DNA of 64,000 bases from Ammoniphilus sp. YIM 78166 (GCF_004522215.1 NZ_SDLR01000001.1:496001-560000); one strand, 5' to 3'. Shown: positions 17,252 through 26,618, counted from the first letter of the stretch. Numbers and translations: made by a program. The notes: generated by a model from the letters alone, not told the origin.

Positions 17252-17686
17252 ATGCCTTTATTTCATTCCTTTCTTCTTTTGGTTGCATGGACACTAGTTT
17301 TGGTTTCTGAAAAGGCATTTCCAAAGGCTAATCGGATGGTGGCTTTGGAAACGGAGTTTTTGACTTTATTCTTGTTCAAGCCATTTCATTTGTTTCTCTC
17401 ATTTTTCTGTTTTCTATTAGCTTTTCTTATTTTCCGAGGCATTACCTTACTTCATTTACGAAATTTATTTCTCAAGGGGAATCGAACAGGACTGCTAACC
17501 AGTTTGTTCGTACTTGTTTTGGGCTGGGGGATGCTAGCTATTGTTATAACCAAGCATCCTGTTCCAACGGCTATCCTTTTAGGAACGATGCTTCTTTATG
17601 ACTCTCTTCAATGGATGTCACTAGTACGCAGGAATAAAAGGCTTAAATCCGCATTTGAGAAAAACCCCACTCGTCACGATTGGTGA
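17252..17686 (+). CDS. Small integral membrane protein, unknown function
   Basis: About 144 aa, with three or four strongly hydrophobic segments (about 3-18, 40-62, 83-106, 108-125) and a basic C-terminal tail (VRRNKRLKSAFEKN). ATG 17252 is preceded by GGGGTG; an upstream in-frame ATG at 17171 lies inside the terminator hairpin and is not credible. Not recognised. Ends in a hairpin shared with the convergent deacetylase gene. Confidence 0.6.
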   Translation: MPLFHSFLLLVAWTLVLVSEKAFPKANRMVALETEFLTLFLFKPFHLFLSFFCFLLAFLIFRGITLLHLRNLFLKGNRTGLLTSLFVLVLGWGMLAIVITKHPVPTAILLGTMLLYDSLQWMSLVRRNKRLKSAFEKNPTRHDW

Positions 17687-17700
17687 GAGTGAGGTTTTTT
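17660..17700. terminator. Bidirectional terminator between convergent genes
   Basis: Imperfect inverted repeat AAAAACCCCACTCGTCAC ... GTGAGAGTGAGGTTTTTT with flanking A- and T-runs, placed between the membrane protein gene and the deacetylase gene. Confidence 0.7.
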
Positions 17701-17707
17701 GAACTTT

Positions 17708-18553
17708 TTATTCTTGTTTCACTTCCGTCGGAAGGACAAATTTATACCCTTGGTCTGAAAGTTCTTTCAATAGAGGATCTAGAGCTTCTGCAGTAATAGG
17801 GAAATCGTGCAGGAGAATATTGGCTCCGTTATGCATCGTGGAAACCACTTGCTGAACGACTTGTTGAGGCTCTTTAAGTTCCCAGTCCAGTGAGCCTACA
17901 GACCAATTCATCCACTGCATCCCTTCGTCCCGCATGACTTGCTTCTGAGCGTCGGTATAAGCTCCGAAAGGAGGGCGGAAATACTTCGGCTTTTCACCCG
18001 TAATACTTTCAAGAAGAGTATTCATTGAAAGAATTTCTTGTCTCTGTTTTTCTGGGGTAAGCTTTCTCAGGTTCTGATGCTCCCAGGTATGATTGGCTAC
18101 GATATGCCCTCGTGCGTGAATTTCTTTAATTAAGGTGATGAACTGTTCTTCTTTTTGCGGGTTAGGCTTATAGTCCCAGCCATAGTTGAAGCCATTAACA
18201 AACCAAATGGACTTTGCTCCGTACTTATCTAGAATGTCCAGGATTTGTAGGGTAACAACACCCTTTGGGCCATCATCAAAAGTTAATAGAGCAATTTTTT
18301 CACCCTCTTCAGCGGAATGAATCCTATAGTTCTTCATGTCTACATAATAGCTGCTGAAGTTTGCAGGTGGTTCAATGGCTGCTGGGGGCTCTTGCGCTTC
18401 AGGTGGATCTTCTTGAGGTGTGGGCGCGGGATCGGCAGGTTGGGGTAATGCAGGCTGTTCGACAGGTGGAGCGGATGACTGGGTTGAGCAAGAGGAAAGG
18501 AGACTTAAGCATAGGATCCATACAAGGAGTGATAGCGTACGAGCTTTTATCAT
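17708..18553 (-). CDS. Polysaccharide deacetylase lipoprotein
   Basis: 281 aa. Signal peptide with lipobox LLSSC (Cys about 22), a Pro/Ala/Glu-rich linker to about residue 65, then a NodB-type carbohydrate esterase 4 domain. Catalytic and metal motifs: TFDDGP (base Asp and metal Asp), HTWEH (metal His pair), RPPFG (motif 3) and LLHDF (motif 5 His). Expected to be anchored on the outer membrane leaflet and to deacetylate cell-wall glycan, probably peptidoglycan. Single gene, minus strand. Confidence 0.92.
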   Translation of the reverse strand: MIKARTLSLLVWILCLSLLSSCSTQSSAPPVEQPALPQPADPAPTPQEDPPEAQEPPAAIEPPANFSSYYVDMKNYRIHSAEEGEKIALLTFDDGPKGVVTLQILDILDKYGAKSIWFVNGFNYGWDYKPNPQKEEQFITLIKEIHARGHIVANHTWEHQNLRKLTPEKQRQEILSMNTLLESITGEKPKYFRPPFGAYTDAQKQVMRDEGMQWMNWSVGSLDWELKEPQQVVQQVVSTMHNGANILLHDFPITAEALDPLLKELSDQGYKFVLPTEVKQE

Positions 18554-18828
18554 TCAAAGTTCCCCTTCGTTTCTTTTTAATTCATTTTAATATACAAGCT
18601 AGTAAATTAGAACTTGAAAAAAAGGTCAAATTGTATGGGAAAGAGCATAGGATAGTAATACTCCCCTTTTATTAGGAAGGGATTTATCTTGGTCTAGCAG
18701 ATTTATTGTTGTTTCATTGACCTTGGACATGGTATCATAAAACAAATTACGAGTTATGTACCTTAGAACATGAAAAAGCCTTACTTCATAACCTATAGTA
18801 CTACCGGATTGGCAAGGGAGGGTCGTGA

Positions 18829-19431
18829 ATGCGTGTAGAACGCCTTAGCAGTGATAAGATAAGGATTTTTTTAACGTTCGATGATTTACACGAAAGAGGA
18901 ATAGAAAAAGAAGACATCTGGCGTGATATCCCGAAGGTCCACGATTTGTTCAATGACATGATGGAGCATGCCTATCAGGAACTGGGATTTGAAGTCATGG
19001 GACCCGTGGCTGTTGAGGTTTTCGCTTTGCCTGCACAAGGGATGGTAGTCATCGTTACACGAGGCAGAAGTCAGACATCTGCCGAAGATGATGCAGATTA
19101 TGATGATGAAGATATATATGAGATGGAAGTCACGCTTGAAGAAAGCGAAGATATCATATTTTTCTTCCATGATTTTGAACACCTGCTAGAAGCCTGCCAA
19201 CGTTCCAGTACCGTATTGGCAGAAGGCGGCAGGGTTTATAGCTATAATAATCGTTATTATCTTGTCTTAGATGATATTGATATGGATAATCAGCAACTCT
19301 ACCATACCATCATTGCTCTGCTCTCTGAATATGGAGAGGCATCCACGGTCACCAAGTATGTTTTAGCAGAGTACGGCAAGTGCTTAGTCGCTGATAACGC
19401 AGTGCACGTGCTATGTCAATATTTTAAATAA
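18829..19431 (+). CDS. mecA: Adaptor protein MecA
   Basis: 200 aa; delivers substrates such as ComK to the ClpCP protease. The N-terminal substrate-binding domain (MRVERLSSDKIRIFLTFDDL, with DIW and HDLFNDMMEHA) is followed by an acidic linker (about 84-105) and the C-terminal ClpC-binding domain. Shorter than B. subtilis MecA (218 aa) by loss in the linker. Upstream, a TTGTTT/TATCAT pair with a TG extension near 18709-18738 is a possible promoter. Ends at its own terminator. Confidence 0.92.
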   Translation: MRVERLSSDKIRIFLTFDDLHERGIEKEDIWRDIPKVHDLFNDMMEHAYQELGFEVMGPVAVEVFALPAQGMVVIVTRGRSQTSAEDDADYDDEDIYEMEVTLEESEDIIFFFHDFEHLLEACQRSSTVLAEGGRVYSYNNRYYLVLDDIDMDNQQLYHTIIALLSEYGEASTVTKYVLAEYGKCLVADNAVHVLCQYFK

Positions 19432-19460
19432 TACTATTCCTAACAATAGATGTAGAAAAA

Positions 19461-19488
19461 GACGCGTAGGTATTACGCGTCTTTTTTT
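19461..19488 (+). terminator. Terminator after mecA
   Basis: GACGCGTA/TACGCGTC stem with 5-nt loop followed by seven T residues. Confidence 0.88.
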
Positions 19489-19524
19489 GACTCTTAAGAT
19501 AAAGAAAATAGGAGGGTGATATGG

Positions 19525-21015
19525 ATGGAGATATTGCCTAAACGGTTGTGTACAGAAGACTTACAGAAGCTGCATGCTCACTATCAAAAAAATCTCAATC
19601 AAGAAGCATTAGACTACCTTAAAAAGAGAGGGATTTTGCCTGCTACTGCTGAGAAATTCCAACTGGGGTTTGAGCCGTTTCAGATTGGGTTTAACTCACA
19701 GAGAGGCAAGGCAAGCGGGCATTTTACGAATTGTATTGTCTTTCCCGTGAAGGATATGCAAGGACAAATGGTGGACTTGATCGGAAGATCTATCTTTGAC
19801 GAGCAACCTAAATACAAGACGTTGGTAGGGCGTGGGGAGATCTTTTACAATGAAAAGACTATAGCGGAGTCTGATGATATATTATTATGCAGAAATGTGT
19901 TTGATGTTTTATCCTTGGAGCAAGGGGACTTGCCGGCACTTTGTGTCCATGATTATGCTGGTTTCAAGGAATCGCATGCGCAAAAGCTGACGGGAAAGCG
20001 TGTGTTTATTTGTTACCCTAATGATGAAGCTGGCCGAAGAGAGAGCAATCGAGTATCTTCGCTACTTGCCGAATTAGCGACTGAGGTGTATACCGTTTTT
20101 CTCCCTGAGGGATTCCGTGATGTGAATCACTTTTTTGTACAAGTAAAAAATCCGACAGATACCTTCCAGCAGTTACTGCAAGAAACCGTGGAAGAAAGTG
20201 TGAATGTTCCTGTTTCACCGGATGTTCGAAATTTGGTTGTTTTTCTGGAAGAATACCAAAAGCGACACCAGGGGCATTTGCAGGGAATATCCACTGGCTT
20301 TGACAGCTTAGACCAAAAGCTCATGGGCGGGCTGAGGACCGGACTTTACTTGATAACCGGCCTTGTATCGAGCGGGAAATCCATGCTTTTGCGGCAGATG
20401 GCGGACCAAATTGCCCAATCAGGTACACCTGTAGTTTACGTTTCCTGGGATATGACGGGCTTTGAGTTATGGGCAAGAAGCATGGCGCGCTTGTTACAAA
20501 TGTCTCCTCAACATATCATTTCGGCAAAAGTTCCTATAAACAAGCTAAATCAAGCGAACCAGGAGTATCTGACAATTGCCAAGAATATGTGGACCCTAGA
20601 GGGGCGAATGGATACGACTCTCGATGAAGTGGAAGACTATGTAGAAAGGATTATCCAATCCATCGGAAAAGTACCAGTTGTCTTTATCGATCATCTTTTT
20701 CGCGTTCCCTTACGTGATAAGGAAGGAAGGTTGGTTCAGCAGAATTATTCCTTAGTCGCCTATTTCCTTCATCAATGGTCGCGCCAATGGGATACGCCAA
20801 TCATTGCAGCAGCACCAAGGCAATCGCAGGATCCCCCTCTTCATTCTTCCATTGAAGCAGCGGTGGATGTCATTCTTTCACTTGAAGCTAATGAAGATCA
20901 AGAGCAGTCCATTACCCTACAGCTGAAAAAAAATCGTAATGGCACGTTAGGTGAGCTTGCGTTCACCTTTGATAAGGAAAAAGCTGTATTTTTTCCTTCT
21001 CAACCTAAGCTTTAA
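19525..21015 (+). CDS. DnaG-like (degenerate TOPRIM) and DnaB-like helicase fusion protein
   Basis: 496 aa. Residues about 25-205 match the DnaG catalytic core without its zinc finger (YLKKRGILPATAEKFQLGF, FTNCIVFPVKDMQGQ, PKYKT). In the TOPRIM part the catalytic Glu-Gly is replaced by Arg123-Asn124 (LLCRNVFDVLSLEQ) and the first Asp of the DxD by Pro165 (YPNDEAGRR), leaving Asp167. Residues about 250-490 are a DnaB-type RecA domain: Walker A GLVSSGKS (279-286), SWDM in place of SLEM, Walker B VVFIDH (Asp389), and KKNRNGTLG like the DnaB KQRNGPxG block. The DnaB N-terminal domain is absent. The layout resembles T7 gp4/Twinkle, but primer synthesis is unlikely. ATG 19525 has GGAGGG 8 nt upstream. 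Sits between mecA and glutamate dehydrogenase with no phage genes. Confidence 0.85.
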   Translation: MEILPKRLCTEDLQKLHAHYQKNLNQEALDYLKKRGILPATAEKFQLGFEPFQIGFNSQRGKASGHFTNCIVFPVKDMQGQMVDLIGRSIFDEQPKYKTLVGRGEIFYNEKTIAESDDILLCRNVFDVLSLEQGDLPALCVHDYAGFKESHAQKLTGKRVFICYPNDEAGRRESNRVSSLLAELATEVYTVFLPEGFRDVNHFFVQVKNPTDTFQQLLQETVEESVNVPVSPDVRNLVVFLEEYQKRHQGHLQGISTGFDSLDQKLMGGLRTGLYLITGLVSSGKSMLLRQMADQIAQSGTPVVYVSWDMTGFELWARSMARLLQMSPQHIISAKVPINKLNQANQEYLTIAKNMWTLEGRMDTTLDEVEDYVERIIQSIGKVPVVFIDHLFRVPLRDKEGRLVQQNYSLVAYFLHQWSRQWDTPIIAAAPRQSQDPPLHSSIEAAVDVILSLEANEDQEQSITLQLKKNRNGTLGELAFTFDKEKAVFFPSQPKL

Positions 21016-21077
21016 GATGTATACTAAACCACGAATGACTTTCTTTTGTAGCATATAATCGTTTTGAGGTGGTAATG

Positions 21078-22370
21078 ATGGCAGAAAAAGAAGTGGCAGA
21101 TAAACAAGGCACGATACAAGAGCCTGCAAAGGAAAATCTGAATGTCCTTGTGTCCACTCAACAAGTCATTGGTGAGGCCCTTTCTAAGCTGGGTTATCCT
21201 GCGCCTGTCTTTGAATTGCTTAAAGAGCCTATGAGGGTTTTAACCGTACGCATTCCAGTTCGAATGGATGATGGGTCGGTTAAAGTGTTTACAGGCTACC
21301 GTGCGCAGCATAATGATGCAGTCGGACCTACTAAAGGCGGGGTGCGTTTTCATCCGGAAGTTACGGAGGATGAGGTAAAAGCGCTATCCATCTGGATGAG
21401 CTTGAAGTGCGGAATTGTGGATCTTCCTTATGGAGGAGGAAAAGGGGGAATCATCTGTGACCCTCGTGAGATGTCTTTCCGGGAACTCGAGAGACTAAGC
21501 CGTGGGTATGTTCGCGCGATTAGTCAGATTGTGGGTCCCTCTAAGGATATTCCAGCTCCAGACGTTTTTACCAATTCGCAAATTATGGCTTGGATGATGG
21601 ATGAGTATAGCCGAATCCGAGAGTTTGATTCACCCGGCTTTATTACGGGGAAACCGCTGGTGTTAGGTGGCTCACATGGAAGAGAAACGGCTACAGCTAA
21701 AGGTGTCACGATATGTATTGAAGAGGCTGCGAAAAGGAAAGGTATCGAACTCCAAGGCGCCCGTGTTGTCGTGCAAGGCTTCGGTAATGCAGGAAGCTTC
21801 CTAGCTAAGTTTATGCACGATAAGGGAGCGAAGATCATTGCGATCTCCGATGCATATGGAGGTTTGTATGATGAAGAAGGCTTGGATATTGACTACCTAT
21901 TAGATCGACGAGACTCTTTTGGAACGGTTACTAAACTGTTCAAAGATACGATCACGAATAAACAACTATTAGAATTAGACTGTGATATCCTTGTACCTGC
22001 TGCGATTGAAAACCAGATAACCGCAGAAAATGCTTCTAACATCAAAGCGAAAATCGTGGTAGAGGCCGCAAACGGACCCACTACTCTTGAAGGAACGCGT
22101 ATTCTAACGGAAAGAGGAATCTTGCTTGTCCCTGATGTGTTAGCGAGTGCTGGGGGCGTGACCGTTTCGTATTTTGAGTGGGTTCAGAATAACCAAGGGT
22201 ACTATTGGACAGAAGAAGAAGTAGAGAAAAAACTTCGAGACGTCATGGTTCGTGCTTTTGAAAATGTATATAATACCGCTCAGACTCGACGAGTCAATAT
22301 GCGATTGTCTGCTTATATGGTGGGATGCCGCAAAATGGCCGAAGCGTCTCGTTTCCGCGGTTGGGTATAA
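21078..22370 (+). CDS. gudB: Glutamate dehydrogenase
   Basis: About 430 aa, Glu/Leu/Phe/Val dehydrogenase family; interconverts glutamate and 2-oxoglutarate plus ammonia with NAD. Motifs: substrate-binding [10 protein letters not shown], catalytic Lys region [17 protein letters not shown], Rossmann [10 protein letters not shown], and the C-terminal [13 protein letters not shown]. RocG and GudB cannot be separated from sequence; the symbol is tentative. Start: GAGGTGG gives best spacing to ATG 21078; ATG 21075 and GTG 21069 are in-frame alternatives. Ends at a terminator shared with the convergent asparaginase gene. Confidence 0.92.
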   Translation: MAEKEVADKQGTIQEPAKENLNVLVSTQQVIGEALSKLGYPAPVFELLKEPMRVLTVRIPVRMDDGSVKVFTGYRAQHNDAVGPTKGGVRFHPEVTEDEVKALSIWMSLKCGIVDLPYGGGKGGIICDPREMSFRELERLSRGYVRAISQIVGPSKDIPAPDVFTNSQIMAWMMDEYSRIREFDSPGFITGKPLVLGGSHGRETATAKGVTICIEEAAKRKGIELQGARVVVQGFGNAGSFLAKFMHDKGAKIIAISDAYGGLYDEEGLDIDYLLDRRDSFGTVTKLFKDTITNKQLLELDCDILVPAAIENQITAENASNIKAKIVVEAANGPTTLEGTRILTERGILLVPDVLASAGGVTVSYFEWVQNNQGYYWTEEEVEKKLRDVMVRAFENVYNTAQTRRVNMRLSAYMVGCRKMAEASRFRGWV

Positions 22371-22374
22371 AAGA

Positions 22375-22409
22375 AAAGGCTGCCTCTTTTCCTAAGAAGG
22401 CAGCCTTTA
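22375..22409. terminator. Terminator between gudB and the asparaginase gene
   Basis: AAAGGCTGCCT and AAGGCAGCCTTT arms around a short loop, A-rich before and T-containing after. Likely serves both convergent genes. Confidence 0.75.
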
Positions 22410-22415
22410 GAATTG

Positions 22416-23384
22416 TTATTGAAAGAACTTCGCAAGTTCTATGGGATCCTTGGTCGTCTCCCACGCGATCATAAGCTTGATTCTAGCCTTTTGTCCATTT
22501 AATCCATTAGAGAAAATCACTCCCATTTTCCCCAGTTGATACCCTCCACCTTCATACCCGTAAAGGTCCTGGACGAAACCATTAAAACAGCGTGAAACGA
22601 GGACGACAGGCTTTCCTTTTTCGCAGAGTTCGCGGATGATCGGAACAATGCTTGGCGGAACATTCCCTGCACCAAAAGCTTCAATAACCACCCCATGGAT
22701 ATTATCTTCCAAGAGGAATGTCAGCCATTCTGGCTGCATCCCAGTGACTACTTTAATTAAAGGAATATTAGCAGAGATCCCTTGAAGATGGAAGGTTTCT
22801 CTTGGAAGAGGCGCTTCGGTATATTGTACCGCTTTTTTGGAGATCAAACCGACCGGGCCATGCTGTGGCGATTGAAAGGTAGCAACGTTACTGGTATGGG
22901 TCTTCGATACATACCTGGCAGCATGAATTTCATCGTTGAACACTACTAGTGCGCCTCTTTTTCTGCTTTCCGGTTGAGCAGCCACCCGAACCGAATGCAC
23001 GAGATTGATGGGGCCGTCAGCTCCTAATTCATTACTGCTTCTCATCGCGCCAGTGACAACAATCGGCTTGTCAGTAGCTAGGGTTAAATCAAGCAGATAG
23101 GCGGTTTCTTCTAAAGTATCCGTCCCGTGGGTAACCACAACACCAGTGACCGCTTCATTTTGCAGGTATCCTTGTAGATGGGTAGCAAGCTGAACCATAT
23201 GCTGAGGAGTCATATGCGGGCTAGGGAGGTTAAGGAAATCATCCATAATAATTTCACCAAATTCCTTTAAAAACGGAGTAACCTGATGCAGGGGCTGTTT
23301 ACCCTGGGGCTTGACGGCTTCACTCTCCTCGTCAACGGCCATAGCAATGGTACCGCCAGTATTGATTATAACGATCTTGTTCAT
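22416..23384 (-). CDS. ansA: L-asparaginase
   Basis: About 322 aa; hydrolyses L-asparagine to aspartate and ammonia. Asparaginase-family active-site signatures are present: TGGTIAM with the nucleophilic Thr, and VVTHGTDTLEETAYLL with the second Thr-Asp pair. No signal peptide, so cytoplasmic type I. ATG 23384 is preceded by GGAGG; a longer in-frame start at 23420 has no RBS. Divergent from prsW, convergent with gudB. Confidence 0.93.
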   Translation of the reverse strand: MNKIVIINTGGTIAMAVDEESEAVKPQGKQPLHQVTPFLKEFGEIIMDDFLNLPSPHMTPQHMVQLATHLQGYLQNEAVTGVVVTHGTDTLEETAYLLDLTLATDKPIVVTGAMRSSNELGADGPINLVHSVRVAAQPESRKRGALVVFNDEIHAARYVSKTHTSNVATFQSPQHGPVGLISKKAVQYTEAPLPRETFHLQGISANIPLIKVVTGMQPEWLTFLLEDNIHGVVIEAFGAGNVPPSIVPIIRELCEKGKPVVLVSRCFNGFVQDLYGYEGGGYQLGKMGVIFSNGLNGQKARIKLMIAWETTKDPIELAKFFQ

Positions 23385-23509
23385 ATATTCCTCCAGGTGT
23401 TTTATATTTCTTGAAAGCATGTTACGATGGAAAAGAACGGATGGTTACACGCAGTCTTTTCACTAGTATAATGAAAAAGTGCCCCAAGAAAAAGTGGGGG
23501 GGATAGGAT

Positions 23510-24172
23510 ATGATCGCCACGATTGGTGCATCCATCGCACCTGGTATTGCACTTCTTAGTTTTTTTTACTTGAAGGACCGTTATCAAACCGAGCCATTGC
23601 ACATGGTTATTAAGACTTTTGTGTTTGGAATCCTATTAGTTTTTCCTGTCATGGTCCTTCAGTATGGGCTACAGGAGGAATTTTATTTTGGAGACTTTGG
23701 TAAGGCGTTTATCATTGCCGGTTTGATCGAAGAGTTTTTTAAATGGTTTATTGTCTATTATACGGTTTATAAGCATGTAGATTTTGATGAGCCTTATGAC
23801 GGGATTGTCTATTCGGTTGCCGTTTCACTTGGCTTTGCTACATTAGAAAATTTCTTTTATCTGTATTCTTTTGGGATTCAAGAAGCTTGGATGAGAGCCT
23901 TGCTTCCTGTATCTAGTCACGCCTTATTTGGAGTGACGATGGGATATTATTTAGGAAGGGCAAAATTCGAAGGCACTCTCTCCAAACAACGCTGGTTGAT
24001 GATTTATGCTGTAGTTGTTCCTGCGCTGCTGCACGGATGCTATGATATGATTTTGCTTAAGAGTAAGCATCACTACCTATGGATGATTACACCATTCATG
24101 GCTTTTCTTTGGGTTATCTCTCTAAGGCGTGTACGGAAAGTGCAAAGTAAGTCTAAAATGGCTTCCTTCTGA
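23510..24172 (+). CDS. prsW: Intramembrane protease PrsW
   Basis: 220 aa, multi-spanning membrane protease that in B. subtilis makes the first cut in anti-sigma factor RsiW. PrsW signatures: EEFFK with the Glu pair in a membrane helix, DEPYDGIVYS, SLGFATLEN, and SSHALFGVTMGYYLG. About seven to eight hydrophobic segments. RBS GGGGGG. It lies at the Bacillus position just before sleB-ypeB. rsiW/sigW are not in this window. Confidence 0.92.
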   Translation: MIATIGASIAPGIALLSFFYLKDRYQTEPLHMVIKTFVFGILLVFPVMVLQYGLQEEFYFGDFGKAFIIAGLIEEFFKWFIVYYTVYKHVDFDEPYDGIVYSVAVSLGFATLENFFYLYSFGIQEAWMRALLPVSSHALFGVTMGYYLGRAKFEGTLSKQRWLMIYAVVVPALLHGCYDMILLKSKHHYLWMITPFMAFLWVISLRRVRKVQSKSKMASF

Positions 24173-24211
24173 TCAAACTAGAAATGAGGATGACTAGAAG
24201 GAGGAGTCTAA

Positions 24212-24379
24212 ATGTCTATAAACGAACGGCATAAGGTGAGAATTCGCTGCAACTTATGCGGAGAGAAATTTACACTTGTCGGTAAACGGGCAAAGTCTGG
24301 AGAAGTAGAAACGGGCTTTAAACAATGCCTCTGCAATAATGATCGAGATTTTCAAGTTTCTGAGATAGAATATCTATAA
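24212..24379 (+). CDS. Small Cys-containing protein, 55 aa
   Basis: ATG 24212 with a strong AAGGAGGAG ribosome binding site, 55 codons to TAA at 24377-24379, then an intrinsic terminator. Basic N-terminus (MSINERHKVRIRCNLC), with CxxC (CNLC) and CxC (CLC) pairs about 24 residues apart, a likely zinc-ribbon-like fold, and an acidic end. Lies 40 bp after prsW, so probably in the same transcript. Family not recognised. Confidence 0.7.
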   Translation: MSINERHKVRIRCNLCGEKFTLVGKRAKSGEVETGFKQCLCNNDRDFQVSEIEYL

Positions 24380-24380
24380 G

Positions 24381-24413
24381 GGTATGCCTTCTAGCGGCAT
24401 ATCCTTTTTTTTT
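24381..24413 (+). terminator. Terminator after the prsW unit
   Basis: GGTATGCC and GGCATATCC arms with a 6-nt loop and a run of nine T residues. Confidence 0.88.
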
Positions 24414-24414
24414 C

Positions 24415-24444
24415 GAATAATCCTCCTGGTTAAAACTCACAATA
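24415..24444 (+). promoter_or_regulatory. Candidate sigma-G promoter of sleB-ypeB
   Basis: GAATA (24415-24419), 18-bp spacer, CACAATA (24438-24444). This fits the forespore sigma-G pattern and the known sigma-G control of sleB in Bacillus. Confidence 0.55.
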
Positions 24445-24484
24445 AGAGCAATACTATCACAAACTGGAAGCAGGAGGATGATCT

Positions 24485-25246
24485 ATGAACCATCGCTTCA
24501 GAGTTCTTATCCTGATGGCCCTCTCCATTTCGATGATCGTGGCCCTTATAAATCTGACCTCTTTTATGGATAAGGAGACATTCAGCGGAAGAGTCCTGTC
24601 CCGAGGTTCCTCAGGCCAAGATGTAGTGGAGCTTCAGGAACGCTTAAAGTACATAGGGTATTTAAATGATGTGTCGGACGGTAAATTTGGATGGAACACG
24701 TACTGGGCTCTACGGAAATTCCAAAAGGATTTTGGACTGAATGTAGACGGAAAAGCAGGTCCGCAAACCCAAAGGATATTGGCCAGTAAGACAAAGTATA
24801 ATCCGAAGCCTAAGCAGGCAGCAGCACCGAATCCAAAACAGAATCAAGCACCGGCCGGTGGGGGGCAGGCAAGCTATAAGCCCCATGGGTATTCCGATAA
24901 TGATCTAAAGATCATGGCGAATGCCGTATACGGAGAGGCTCGGGGAGAGCCCTATGTTGGGCAGGTGGCGGTAGCTGCGGTGATACTGAACCGAGTGAAA
25001 AGTGCTACATTCCCCAATAATCCAACCGGTGTCGTCTTTGAGCCCAGAGCCTTCACTGCGGTTGCAGACGGGCAGATATGGCTGACTCCAAATGATACAG
25101 CCCGAAAGGCTGTTCAGGACGCTTTAAATGGCACGGATCCCACAGGCGGTTGTACGTATTATTTCAACCCGGATACCGCCACTTCCGGTTGGATCTGGAC
25201 TCGCCCTCAGGTGAAAAAGATCGGAAAGCACATATTCTGTAAATAA
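24485..25246 (+). CDS. sleB: Spore cortex-lytic enzyme SleB
   Basis: 253 aa lytic transglycosylase that degrades muramic-delta-lactam cortex at germination. N-terminal membrane/signal segment about 8-27, peptidoglycan-binding repeat about 38-100 (SRGSSGQDVVELQERLKYIG), Pro/Gln/Ala linker about 103-135, and hydrolase_2 catalytic domain about 145-253 with the conserved NAVYGEARGEP block containing the catalytic Glu. Made in the forespore and exported. Paired with ypeB 16 bp downstream, as in Bacillus. Confidence 0.95.
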   Translation: MNHRFRVLILMALSISMIVALINLTSFMDKETFSGRVLSRGSSGQDVVELQERLKYIGYLNDVSDGKFGWNTYWALRKFQKDFGLNVDGKAGPQTQRILASKTKYNPKPKQAAAPNPKQNQAPAGGGQASYKPHGYSDNDLKIMANAVYGEARGEPYVGQVAVAAVILNRVKSATFPNNPTGVVFEPRAFTAVADGQIWLTPNDTARKAVQDALNGTDPTGGCTYYFNPDTATSGWIWTRPQVKKIGKHIFCK

Positions 25247-25262
25247 GGAGTGGACTACCTAT

Positions 25263-26618
25263 ATGTATACAAAAGTAACCGGAGTCATTGCACCTGTACT
25301 TGCTGTAGCGGTCATTGGTCTAGGCATGTGGGGGTATCAAGAAAATCAGGAAAAAAACAGGGTTTTGATTAAGGCGGAAAATCAATATCAAAGAGCCTTT
25401 CACGAGCTAACTTACAATATGGACCAATTACAGGATGAGTTAGGCAAAACCCTTGCCGTCAATTCTAGAAGACAAATCGACGGAACCCTGAGTAATGTGT
25501 GGCGTCTAACTGCCGAAGCCCGCAATGATGTGGCTCAGTTGCCTTTAGGTATGCTGCCTTTTGGAAAGACCCAGGAGTTTCTAGCTAATATTGGAGACTT
25601 TTCTTATAAGGTAGCTATTAGAGATCTCAATAAGGACCCTCTATCCGAAAAAGAATATCAACAGCTAAAGGGCTTCCATAAACAAGCTCAAGAAATTCAA
25701 GAGGAGCTCCGTACTGTCCAAGACAAGGTGCTAGACCGACAATTACGCTGGATGGATGTTGAAACGGCATTAGCTCAAGAGGAATCTGGCTTGGATGCTA
25801 CGATTCAAGATGGTTTTCGAGCCATTGATCAAACCGTAGATGAGTATAGCAATGTCGAAGTGGGACCTGGAATTAATTCGTTACAAAATCAGAAGCAGTT
25901 CAAGATAGAGAATCTCAAGGGCAAGGAAATTACGCAAGAAGAAGCAAGGCAAATTGCCATGAAATTTATCGGCATGAATGAGAATGAAGCGGATGTCAAG
26001 GTAAGAAAAACAGGGAAAGGGCTGGAATATCAAGCCTATAGTGTAAATGTTTCGCCTAACGAGAAAAATGCCGAAAGCATCAATCTCGATGTCACGACCA
26101 AAGGCGGACATGTGATTTGGCTACTGAATCCTGCCCAAGTGCAAGAAGCCAAGATTAGTCTGAATCAAGCAAAGCAAAAAGCAGACGATTTTCTGCAACA
26201 GCACGGCTACGATAACATGGAAGCTTTTGTTATCGATGAATACAGCAATATTGCTGTCATGAATTACGCGTATAGTCAAGACAATGTACGGATCTACCCT
26301 GACCTGGTTACAGTAAAAGTGGCGCTTGACTCTGGCAATGTGATTGGTTTCCAGTCGGAGAACTATATCTTTAATCATAAGGAACGGACGATTCCTAAGC
26401 CGAAGCTAACGGAGGCACAGGCTCGAAAGGAAGTAAATCCTAACCTCAAGATTGAAGAGTCAAGGCTAGCTCTCATCTTGAATGATGCAAACGAAGAAAC
26501 GCTGTGCTACGAGTTTAGAGGACAGCTGGGCAATGAAGCTTATCGTGTTTTTATTAACGCAGATAATGGTGAAGAAGAAACGGTCGAAAAGCTGGATGGT
26601 CCAAGCCGTGACCGCTAA
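25263..26618 (+). CDS. ypeB: Germination protein YpeB
   Basis: 451 aa, stabiliser and partner of SleB in the spore. N-terminal membrane anchor about 8-25, a long helical region about 30-200, then PepSY-type repeats (EITQEEARQIAMKFIGM near residue 220, and another from about 300). Start ATG follows AAGGAG. Translation is probably coupled to sleB. Ends at a terminator. Confidence 0.94.
   Translation: MYTKVTGVIAPVLAVAVIGLGMWGYQENQEKNRVLIKAENQYQRAFHELTYNMDQLQDELGKTLAVNSRRQIDGTLSNVWRLTAEARNDVAQLPLGMLPFGKTQEFLANIGDFSYKVAIRDLNKDPLSEKEYQQLKGFHKQAQEIQEELRTVQDKVLDRQLRWMDVETALAQEESGLDATIQDGFRAIDQTVDEYSNVEVGPGINSLQNQKQFKIENLKGKEITQEEARQIAMKFIGMNENEADVKVRKTGKGLEYQAYSVNVSPNEKNAESINLDVTTKGGHVIWLLNPAQVQEAKISLNQAKQKADDFLQQHGYDNMEAFVIDEYSNIAVMNYAYSQDNVRIYPDLVTVKVALDSGNVIGFQSENYIFNHKERTIPKPKLTEAQARKEVNPNLKIEESRLALILNDANEETLCYEFRGQLGNEAYRVFINADNGEEETVEKLDGPSRDR

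Noticed and set aside
19525..21015. Prophage or plasmid origin for the primase-helicase gene
   Set aside because: No integrase, terminase, repeats or tRNA boundary nearby; flanked by mecA and gudB with their own terminators and similar base composition.
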